The position numbers and the translations under genes were made by a program. The notes under the pieces are model-generated. The model worked only from the letters and a program-made list of their open reading frames with translations, was not told the origin of the DNA and made no database searches. From Eutrophocola sp965662685 (lineage in GTDB: Bacteria; Pseudomonadota; Gammaproteobacteria; Pseudomonadales; Pseudohongiellaceae), in the NCBI GenBank assembly GCA_965662685.1, contig CBFIIQ010000051.1, forward strand, positions 1 through 17,623: a stretch of DNA of 17,623 nucleotides. The letters run 5' to 3'. Every line of letters begins with the position of its first letter. Position 1 is the stretch's first letter. This document shows, piece by piece, positions 6,150 to 12,801 of the stretch.

Positions 6150-7472
6150 ATGAAGCTGATCCTTTCTGAAAGTCGTAAACTGCGTTTTTTTACCTTCACC
6201 ATGCTCTACCTGGCCCAGGGTTTTCCCTTTGGTCTGGTTAATACAGCATTGCCTGCATATCTCGCCGAACGGGGTGAGTCTGCAGCGGCTATTGCTTCGT
6301 TTATTGCCATTGCCAACTTGCCATGGAGCTTCAAGCTGCTGGCGGGTCCTTTTATGGATCGCTGGACCTTCCTGGCCATGGGGCGACGCAGGCCCTGGGT
6401 AATTTTTGCCCAGAGCTGCATGGTGCTGACAGGCCTTTCTTTTGCTTTTTTCCCTGACGGACTGGAAAGTATCGCAGTGCTTGGTGCTCTGTGTTTTTCG
6501 TTAAATGTGTTTGGGGCAAGTCAGGACGTGGCTGTAGATGGTATGGCGATTGATGTATTGCCGGTAGAAGAACATGGTCGTGCCAATGCATTTATGGCCT
6601 TTGGACAGGTTGCGGGTATTTCAATCAGTACTGCGGTGTCGGCTGTCGTCGTCATCAACTTCGGTATGCCAGGTATTGCGGCCTTGCTATGCGTTGCCTT
6701 TGGTTTGATTTTGAGTGTTGCAGTAGGTGTCCGCGAACGACCTGGTGAAAGGATCTTGCCATGGTCAGCTGGAGAGGCATCCCAACGCTCCATTGATATG
6801 AAGCCGGAGAGCTGGAAGATCATCGGCATCGATCTGGCGCGCGTAATGTTTCTCCCTGCCAGCCTGTTTATTTTCGGAGCTGCGTTTATTTTCCGGTTTG
6901 CCTATGGCGTCTGGATTTCATTGGTGCCTATTGTAGTGGTTCAGGATCTGGGCTTTGAAAGTACCCAGTACTCCACTTTTATTTCCGGCGTTGGCTTTCT
7001 GGCGGCCATGGCCGGCCTGGTACTGGGTATGGTCATTGATAGCAAAGGCATTAAATTTTTCTATGGGCTGGTGCTGGGACTTTATGGCTTGCTGTGTATT
7101 TTTATCGGGCTGACAGAATCATTATGGATTTCACCCACTTTTCTGATTTGCATCGGCATCGTGCAGGCTTTCATCTATCAGGGTGGCTTTATCAGCTTTA
7201 TCGCCAGTTGCATGAAGCTGTGCTGGCAGAAAGTGTCTGCAACCCAGTTTGCCATATATATGGCTGGCGCCAATATTGGTTTGTCGATGGGGGCCGGGGC
7301 TTATGCAGCATTGGAGGGCTCGCTTGCGGCAAACCAGATTTTCCTGCTACTGGGGCTGATCTTTTTTATTGGTGTGGGCGTGGTGTGGTTAACAGATTTT
7401 AATCTTCATGATAAAAAAATCCAGACCCTGGCCAGCAGTGAGCTTGCCGGAGATTTTGCTCCGCATGGCTGA
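6150..7472 (+). CDS. MFS transporter, AmpG-like
   Basis: The protein has 440 residues with about twelve hydrophobic segments, which fits a major facilitator. AmpG/PUCC-type signatures are present in order: YLAQGFPFGL (20-29), LPAYLAERG (34-42), LPWSFKLLAGPFMDR (57-71), GRRRPW in the loop 2-3 position (78-83) and SQDVAVDGMAIDVL (124-137). AmpG imports anhydromuropeptides with the proton gradient, but many family members near catabolic genes move other solutes. Here the gene follows an exported DUF8021 protein by 33 bases and lies next to an aromatic/isoprenoid cleavage operon. Uptake of that pathway's substrate is therefore as plausible as muropeptide uptake. The Shine-Dalgarno is weak (AAGAA). 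The start is supported by the short cytosolic N-terminus before helix 1. The fold is certain and the substrate unknown. Confidence 0.92.
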   Translation: MKLILSESRKLRFFTFTMLYLAQGFPFGLVNTALPAYLAERGESAAAIASFIAIANLPWSFKLLAGPFMDRWTFLAMGRRRPWVIFAQSCMVLTGLSFAFFPDGLESIAVLGALCFSLNVFGASQDVAVDGMAIDVLPVEEHGRANAFMAFGQVAGISISTAVSAVVVINFGMPGIAALLCVAFGLILSVAVGVRERPGERILPWSAGEASQRSIDMKPESWKIIGIDLARVMFLPASLFIFGAAFIFRFAYGVWISLVPIVVVQDLGFESTQYSTFISGVGFLAAMAGLVLGMVIDSKGIKFFYGLVLGLYGLLCIFIGLTESLWISPTFLICIGIVQAFIYQGGFISFIASCMKLCWQKVSATQFAIYMAGANIGLSMGAGAYAALEGSLAANQIFLLLGLIFFIGVGVVWLTDFNLHDKKIQTLASSELAGDFAPHG

Positions 7473-7509
7473 TGTGATTTGTAGCCTGCATATATGTGGC
7501 AGGAAAAAG

Positions 7510-8574
7510 TCAGTGCGTTAATTGCACAATGATCAGGGTCTCATCATCCTGTGATTCACTTTTATCAATGTGATCCGAAAACAAAACAAGGAAATCATTT
7601 AACAGTGCTTTAGGGGCATTCTTGCCCGGTATTTTTAAAAATTCCACAACAGCCTCATGTCCAAATTCCTTTTTATCTTTTGACCTGGCTTCGGTTATTC
7701 CATCAGTCATCATCACCAGCGTATCACCTGCTTTCAGGTCAAGGGACCTGGTTTCCCAGTGCATATCCCGATCAATGCCTACGGGTATGCCTTCATGGTC
7801 ATCCAGCGTTTCTATGTCGCCATTATCCCTCTTCACTATCACAGGTAAGTGGCCGGCATTGGCATAGGTGAAGACTCCCGTACCGGCATCAAAATGACAA
7901 ATAAGTCCGGTGACAAAATCCCCGCGCCGCTGACGAGTGAAAAAGTGCTGATTAAGATAGGTCATGACATTACCGGGTCCGGTTCCAGGCCCACCCTGAT
8001 AAGTCCGTAGAATGGCATCAATCATGGCTACCTCCACGGCAGACCCGGGTCCATGGCCAGAGACATCAAAAAGGCTTATGCCCCAAAAAATGGAAGAGCT
8101 GTCTATGCCGGCACGACGCCGGGCATTGCGCAGATCCACGATATCAAAATAATCGCCGCCGCCACCAATGCTGGGGGCATAGTGGGTGGCATATTCCAGA
8201 CCCTCGATGCGATGGGATGTATCAGGGAGGAGTTTTTCCTTGGTAGTTTTTACCTGCTGCAGATAGGCTTCATAACGAGCCTGCTGGTGACCAAGAGCCA
8301 ACCTCAGCTCACAATTACTCAAGATTTCTGTAAGCATCTGCTGCAACGCTCCAGCAGGCCATCCCGCATAAGGGGCTGTAGGTAGAAGAACACATAAGTA
8401 ATCATCTGGCTCACTATCCAAATCATTTGGGGGTGGTGATTTAACGGGTACTCTGATCGCCAGGGTGTCGGAGTCTGTTTGGTAAGACTGCCCATTGTCA
8501 GGCCATAATACGATCGCGCCGGGTAGCACGGCGTTGAGCTTTTCTTTGAAAAGGATAATCAATTCGGACATCAT
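7510..8574 (-). CDS. SpoIIE-family (PP2C-type) serine phosphatase
   Basis: The protein has 354 residues; ATG codons at 8574 and 8571 are both possible and no strong Shine-Dalgarno is visible. Residues about 120-354 are a complete SpoIIE/RsbU-type phosphatase: GGGGDYFD (metal ligand D141), SLFDVSGHG (D170), YANAGHLP (239-244), MMTDGITEA (D291) and SQDDETLIIV (D344). All Mn/Mg-binding acids are present, so it should be active on a phosphoserine partner, usually an anti-sigma antagonist with a STAS fold. Residues 1-90 are an unrecognised, partly hydrophilic region, followed by a helix at about 85-118 that could form a coiled coil. There is no transmembrane segment, receiver domain or HAMP, and no STAS or anti-sigma kinase gene lies in the window. 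The input signal and target are therefore unknown. It is divergent from the Rieske gene. Confidence 0.93.
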   Translation of the reverse strand: MMSELIILFKEKLNAVLPGAIVLWPDNGQSYQTDSDTLAIRVPVKSPPPNDLDSEPDDYLCVLLPTAPYAGWPAGALQQMLTEILSNCELRLALGHQQARYEAYLQQVKTTKEKLLPDTSHRIEGLEYATHYAPSIGGGGDYFDIVDLRNARRRAGIDSSSIFWGISLFDVSGHGPGSAVEVAMIDAILRTYQGGPGTGPGNVMTYLNQHFFTRQRRGDFVTGLICHFDAGTGVFTYANAGHLPVIVKRDNGDIETLDDHEGIPVGIDRDMHWETRSLDLKAGDTLVMMTDGITEARSKDKKEFGHEAVVEFLKIPGKNAPKALLNDFLVLFSDHIDKSESQDDETLIIVQLTH

Positions 8575-8646
8575 GGTTTCTGATTAGCTACCCGATGGAC
8601 TATTTGCTTGGGAAATATTTAAAGTATTTATTATCATCAGGTTCGG

Positions 8647-8661
8647 GCAATTTTCAATTGC
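8647..8661. promoter_or_regulatory. Short inverted repeat upstream of the Rieske oxygenase gene
   Basis: GCAATT and AATTGC flank a 3-base spacer, giving a 15-base imperfect palindrome 33 bases before the likely start of the Rieske gene and 73 bases from the phosphatase start. Its position fits an operator or an overlapping promoter element. A/T-rich hairpins of this size also arise by chance, so support is modest. Confidence 0.3.
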
Positions 8662-8694
8662 ATAAATTATTAATGGTTAGCGGGAGTGTTTATC

Positions 8695-9768
8695 GTGGAT
8701 ATTACCAAGGGGTCCGCAGAGGGTGGCCCACTGTATATCAAGAATTGCTGGTATGTCGCCGCCTGGAGTCATGAGATTGCAAAGGCGCAAATGCATGCTA
8801 TCACTATTACTAATAAGCCCGTACTTATATACCGCAAACAAAATGGAGATTTAACGGCCATGGCAAATCAGTGCTGCCATCGTCATGCACCACTATCACT
8901 GGGACGTCTCGAAGGCGATGATATTCGTTGTATGTATCATGGTCTGAAATTTAATGCCGAAGGCCGTTGTATTGAAGTTCCAGGCAGCGATAAAGAAGTA
9001 CCTGGAAATTTCCTGGTACCCACCTATGCGGTAGCAGAAAAACATGGTTGGGTATGGGTGTGGATGGGGGATGCTGAGAAAGCTGATTTGTCGCTTATTC
9101 CTGCCGCCATTGGGCCTGATGATGCGAACTGGAAAATGAACAGCGGGTATATCGACTACGCTGCCTACTATCTTTTAGTGAGTGATAATCTAACGGACTT
9201 TTCCCATATCGCCTGGGTGCATGAAAACAGTTTTGCTGCCGGGTCCAGCGGTGCTTTTGTTCAGCAGCCCAGAATACAACTGATCGATCGTGGAATAAAA
9301 GTAACCCGCTGGAACACCAACGTTCCGCCAAGGGGGTATATGGAAAAAGATAAAACCTATGATCAGTACCTTACCTATGACTTTATTGCCCCCGGCGTGC
9401 TGATAATGTTCAGTGCTATGTACCCAAGTGGGACGGCTGATGACTGTGAGCGTGGCCATCCTGCTGCCGATGTGGAGCCTGTTACTGCCAACTTTACCTC
9501 ACAGGCAATTACCCCGATGACCGATGGCTCAACCCGTTATTATTTCTGCTGGGGTCCAAGAGCTCAAGAGCATGAAAAGGACCCTAAACTATTGGAAGGA
9601 ATGTGGGCGCTGGCAAATATGGCTTTCGCTGAAGACAAGAACATGATTGAGGCGCAGCAGAAAAATATACAGCTTCAGACTGGCGCACCAATGGTATCTA
9701 TTACAGATGACAGGGGGCCAACAATGTTCAGAAAAGTGGTGGACAAGCTCATAAAAGAAGAATCCTAA
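8695..9768 (+). CDS. Rieske non-haem iron oxygenase (vanillate O-demethylase type)
   Basis: The protein has 357 residues from the GTG at 8695. This start is preferred over the in-frame GTG at 8686 because GGGAG (8682-8686) sits 8 bases before it and would overlap the other. A Rieske [2Fe-2S] site is visible as C60-x-H62 (QCCHRHAPLSLG, with Cys in place of the usual Pro) and C79-x-x-H82 (CMYHGLKF). The catalytic iron site follows as N165-L-x-D168-x2-H171-x4-H176 (NLTDFSHIAWVH). D314 in AEDKNMIEAQQ is the expected third ligand. This is the layout of the VanA/DdmC/TsaM group, which hydroxylates or O-demethylates methoxy-aromatic compounds in the cytosol. No reductase or ferredoxin gene is nearby, so electrons must come from elsewhere. 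The exact substrate cannot be read from sequence. Confidence 0.93.
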   Translation: MDITKGSAEGGPLYIKNCWYVAAWSHEIAKAQMHAITITNKPVLIYRKQNGDLTAMANQCCHRHAPLSLGRLEGDDIRCMYHGLKFNAEGRCIEVPGSDKEVPGNFLVPTYAVAEKHGWVWVWMGDAEKADLSLIPAAIGPDDANWKMNSGYIDYAAYYLLVSDNLTDFSHIAWVHENSFAAGSSGAFVQQPRIQLIDRGIKVTRWNTNVPPRGYMEKDKTYDQYLTYDFIAPGVLIMFSAMYPSGTADDCERGHPAADVEPVTANFTSQAITPMTDGSTRYYFCWGPRAQEHEKDPKLLEGMWALANMAFAEDKNMIEAQQKNIQLQTGAPMVSITDDRGPTMFRKVVDKLIKEES

Positions 9769-9804
9769 ACTGTAAATACCGGCAAGTTGATCAGGCCCTG
9801 TTGA

Positions 9805-11358
9805 TTAATCCTCCAGCTCGCCCAGCCAGTTAATATCGTACAGGTCCCGTCTTCGATCCTGGCTGTTGCGCACTGAACCTTCGTTCTTGAGTCTCTTCAG
9901 TAAGTCAAAATCGAGATCGACTATCAGTGTCATTTCGGTATTGGGAGTGGTCTCTGCCATGATAGCGTCATGGGGAAAGGAGAAATCAGAGGGAGAAAAA
10001 ACCGCGCTTTGGGCATACTGTATGTCTGCTCCGTCAACTTTTGGTAAATTACCTACGCTGCCTGCGATGGCGACATAACATTCATTTTCTATGGCACGTG
10101 CCTGTGCGCAGCAGCGAACCCTAAGATAACCATTTTTGGTATCGGTCCAGAACGGTACAAACAGAACCTGCATGCCCTGTTCGGACTGAATTCTGGCCAG
10201 TTCGGGGAATTCCACATCGTAACAAATCAGTATGCCTACTCTGCCAAAGTCTGTGTCGAAGACTTTTAGTTTGTTGCCTCCCTGCATGATCCAGGATTTT
10301 GTTTCATGGGGTGTAGGATGAAGCTTGTATTGTGAATCCATGGTGCCATCTCGACGGCACAGGTAGGCAATATTTAATAACTCGTCGCCTTCCTTTACTG
10401 GTAATGAACCGGCGATGATATTGATGTTGTATGAAACTGCCAGCTTGGATATCTCTTCAATGATTTCCGTGCTGAAATCTGCCAATGCCCTGACTGCCTC
10501 TATGGACGTTTCATGGTTATCAATTCCCATTAACGGGGCACTGAAAAATTCTGGCAATAGCGCCATGTCGCACTGGTAATCAGAAAGGGCGTCGACAAAG
10601 TATTCAACTTGCTGAATCAGCTCTGCAACAGATTTCAGGGGGCGCATTTGCCATTGCACCAGGCCAACACGGGCGCTGGTTCTGTCGGCTCCGATAAGCG
10701 GTGTTTTTTCAGGATCATAATAAAGATTGCTCCATTCCAGAAGCGTGGCGTAGCCTAGAGATTCCTTGTCATCTGGCAGGTAGCCTTTTAGAACCCGCTT
10801 GACCTCAAACTCATTGGATAATTGGAAGGTAAGAATCGGATCGTAAATTTCCTTGCGTTTAACCTGTTCAATATATTGTTGAGGTGTTAACTGCTGCGCA
10901 TGATCCTTGTAATTGGGTATTCTGCCGCCGGCGATAATACTTTTGAGATTAAGGCTCTGGCATAGCTCCTTGCGAGCTTCATACAGTCTGCGCCCAAGTC
11001 GCATGCCGTGGTAGTCGGGGGAAACAAAAACATCCACGCCATATAACACATCGCCTTTGGGGTCATGGGTGGTCAGAAATGCAGCGCCTGTTATTTCGTC
11101 ATAGGTATGGTGATCGCCAAATTCGTCGTAATCCACTATGACCGAAAAAGCTGCCGCAATCACAGTGCCGTGATCTTCAATGCAGATTTGTCCTTCCGCA
11201 AAGACCTCAAGTTGTGCGTAAAACTTCTTTTCTGATAGCGGCCATTTGCTTCCGTATACGCGACTCATAATATCGGTAATGTCGGCATAATCTTCCCGTC
11301 GGAGCTGCCTCAAGGTGAGCTTATGTTCAGTCTCTTCTACAACTATATTTTCAGTCAC
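9805..11358 (-). CDS. Fused GNAT acetyltransferase and carbon-nitrogen hydrolase
   Basis: The protein has 517 residues from a GTG at 11358 with AGGA 8 bases upstream. Residues about 14-215 are a GNAT domain with the acetyl-CoA loop in the segment VSPDYHGMRLGRRLYEARK (112-130). Residues 228-500 are a nitrilase-superfamily hydrolase with a complete Glu-Lys-Cys triad: E270 (ALLPEFF), K345 (QYKLHPTPHE) and C379 (ILICYDVEFPE). The order GNAT then hydrolase is a known but uncharacterised bacterial architecture. The hydrolase half should cleave or form an amide, and the GNAT half should acylate an amine. They may act on the same small molecule, such as a polyamine or an amino-acid derivative. There is no signal peptide, so it is cytosolic. 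It converges with the Rieske gene with a 36-base gap and no clear terminator between them. Confidence 0.94.
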   Translation of the reverse strand: MTENIVVEETEHKLTLRQLRREDYADITDIMSRVYGSKWPLSEKKFYAQLEVFAEGQICIEDHGTVIAAAFSVIVDYDEFGDHHTYDEITGAAFLTTHDPKGDVLYGVDVFVSPDYHGMRLGRRLYEARKELCQSLNLKSIIAGGRIPNYKDHAQQLTPQQYIEQVKRKEIYDPILTFQLSNEFEVKRVLKGYLPDDKESLGYATLLEWSNLYYDPEKTPLIGADRTSARVGLVQWQMRPLKSVAELIQQVEYFVDALSDYQCDMALLPEFFSAPLMGIDNHETSIEAVRALADFSTEIIEEISKLAVSYNINIIAGSLPVKEGDELLNIAYLCRRDGTMDSQYKLHPTPHETKSWIMQGGNKLKVFDTDFGRVGILICYDVEFPELARIQSEQGMQVLFVPFWTDTKNGYLRVRCCAQARAIENECYVAIAGSVGNLPKVDGADIQYAQSAVFSPSDFSFPHDAIMAETTPNTEMTLIVDLDFDLLKRLKNEGSVRNSQDRRRDLYDINWLGELED

Positions 11359-11395
11359 AAATTTAATCCTATAGAGGAAATATGGTGGTATTGCT

Positions 11396-11419
11396 TAGCT
11401 ATACAAGAGGATAGCTATA
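11396..11419. repeat. Direct repeat TAGCTATA x2 upstream of the GNAT-hydrolase gene
   Basis: Two exact TAGCTATA copies (11396-11403 and 11412-11419) are separated by 8 bases, 38-61 bases upstream of the GTG at 11358. On the minus strand each reads TATAGCTA, which resembles a -10 box, so one copy could be the promoter. A paired regulator site is the alternative. Confidence 0.3.
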
Positions 11420-11503
11420 AAGCACCTGGTTCAATAAAAGAAGGTTCAATGCATGCTGTTGAATCCTGATTGGTTCCGCTGGCAGCGAATACTGATGTTC
11501 AGT

Positions 11504-11519
11504 AATTACCGCGGTAATT
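11504..11519. promoter_or_regulatory. Perfect 16-base palindrome, putative operator
   Basis: AATTACCGCGGTAATT is exactly self-complementary with its centre between 11511 and 11512. It lies in the non-coding divergent region, about 145 bases from the GNAT-hydrolase start and about 235 bases from the 11754 gene start. Perfect palindromes of this length with a GC core and AT flanks are typical of dimeric repressor sites of the TetR, MarR or GntR kind. No regulator gene is adjacent. Confidence 0.5.
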
Positions 11520-11753
11520 CAGGAAATGTAACCGGCAAGGTCAAGTGTAAACAAGCATAAAAAATGGACTCTTTGATTAGCTGGCGCATGATAATATCAA
11601 TCGTGCAAATAACAAGGTATTTTGAAGCCCTGGCACGCTGTTATGGACAAATCACTGTCTTAAACTATACTCGATTTTCGATACTGCTACTTGAGTGGGT
11701 TTATGCATTGGCCGCAAAAGAAACAACTGATCAACAACAAATGAAAACTCACC

Positions 11754-12578
11754 ATGATACATAGAACTGATCAATCTAATACTCCAGAAATCCTCGCCAG
11801 GTTTTTCTCGGCCGTAATGATGAGTGCATGGCTGGGTATGATTTTGCCGGGGTCCGGGCTGGCGGCGGACCTGCCTGGGGCAAAGACTGTACCCCGTAAT
11901 GCTGATGGCAGCATCATGATCAGTGGCGACTCTTCTGATTTTGCCGGCATATGGGTGCCGGATTACAGGGATCGTGGTCCCCGTTTTAATTTCGATGAGG
12001 TAAGCATGAAGCCCTGGGCAAAGGGACTTTATGAGGCGCGTCAGACTCATGACCTGGAGCCTCATGCACGTTGCAAGGCATCAGGCGCAGTGCGTCAGTT
12101 ATTGACCCCATATGGGGTTGAAATTGTCGATATTCCCGAGCTGCAGCGGCTTTATATTTTTGATATTGGTGGCCCTCATACATGGAGGGAAATCTATATG
12201 GACGGGCGTTCCCATCCGACGGATTTGGAGCCTAACAACTATGGTCACTCCATCGGTTGGTGGGAAGGTGATACTCTGGTTATTGATTCCATAGGGTACA
12301 ACACAGAATTCTGGTTTGAACGCAGAGGCCTGCCTCACACAGAACAGGCCCATGTGATTGAGTATTACACGCGCACAGACAGGAATAACATGGAATATCG
12401 TTTTGTGCTCCAGGATTCCATGACTTACGACACTAACGTAGAGGGTTCGGTGCATTTACGCTGGAGTGGTGATGCCGAACTGTTTGAATATGTTTGCCAA
12501 CAGTCTAATTATGCCCCTGACCTGATGGTGAATCAGGACGGACAGGCGGTTGGCAGAACCAGTCCAATTGCGCCATGA
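11754..12578 (+). CDS. Exported protein of an uncharacterised family
   Basis: The protein has 274 residues from the ATG at 11754. The Shine-Dalgarno is poor, and an ATG pair at 11817-11822 is an alternative start that would shorten the signal. The N-terminus is a signal peptide with hydrophobic core about 18-37 and cleavage near GLAA (37-38). The mature protein shows the pattern of a common but unnamed bacterial periplasmic family: a DFAGIW opening (63-67), MKPWAKGLYEAR (85-96), one Cys at 107, REIYMDGRSHP (145-155), GHSIGWWEGDTLVID (164-178), a PHTE segment (194-197) and a late EYVCQQ (245-250). I recall relatives near TonB receptors and redox genes, but no member with a known activity. C107 and C248 could form a disulfide. 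It precedes the cytochrome operon in the same direction by 223 bases and may belong to the same response. Confidence 0.82.
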   Translation: MIHRTDQSNTPEILARFFSAVMMSAWLGMILPGSGLAADLPGAKTVPRNADGSIMISGDSSDFAGIWVPDYRDRGPRFNFDEVSMKPWAKGLYEARQTHDLEPHARCKASGAVRQLLTPYGVEIVDIPELQRLYIFDIGGPHTWREIYMDGRSHPTDLEPNNYGHSIGWWEGDTLVIDSIGYNTEFWFERRGLPHTEQAHVIEYYTRTDRNNMEYRFVLQDSMTYDTNVEGSVHLRWSGDAELFEYVCQQSNYAPDLMVNQDGQAVGRTSPIAP

Positions 12579-12801
12579 AGCTGATATTCTGCGTTATCAT
12601 CCTTACAAAAAGCATGGGCATTCCGCGTCATTTCGGGCGATTTTCCTGTTTTTTTGCACAATAGAATAAAATTTCACTTAAATTTATAGGTAAAATAGCC
12701 AGCTGTTTTAATATTAATCCCGTATAAGACAAGTATGAATGAATAACGCTTAAGTCTGGAAAATAACATTCCAGAGCAAAGAGCCAGGAGAAAGAAAAGA
12801 A

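Larger units (their letters stand above)
11359..11753. other. 395-base non-coding divergent region
   Basis: No convincing gene is seen. A 66-codon open frame at 11564-11764 has no Shine-Dalgarno and no recognisable protein character. The region must hold the promoters of the GNAT-hydrolase gene (leftward) and the exported gene at 11754 (rightward). It contains a direct repeat of TAGCTATA (11396-11403 and 11412-11419) and the palindrome listed separately. It is longer than the other gaps in this window, so an unrecognised small RNA or leader is possible, but nothing specific supports one. Confidence 0.5.

Noticed and set aside
7485..7503. Possible hairpin CCTGC...GCAGG between the MFS and phosphatase genes, considered as a terminator
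   Set aside because: The stem is only 5 bases with a 9-base loop and there is no T-run on either strand.
8686..8694. Upstream in-frame GTG as start of the Rieske gene
   Set aside because: GGGAG at 8682-8686 overlaps this codon and is ideally spaced for the GTG at 8695, so the later start is preferred. The difference is three residues.
11564..11764. 66-codon open frame in the intergenic region
   Set aside because: It has no Shine-Dalgarno and no recognisable protein pattern, and it overlaps the start of the exported gene in another frame. It looks like a chance frame in AT-rich DNA.
12579..12801. Promoter or terminator before the DUF1592 gene
   Set aside because: TTGCAC at 12654-12659 and several AT-rich hexamers were examined, but none gave a -35/-10 pair with normal spacing. 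The T-rich stretch near 12645-12655 lacks a convincing stem. Nothing firm can be called.
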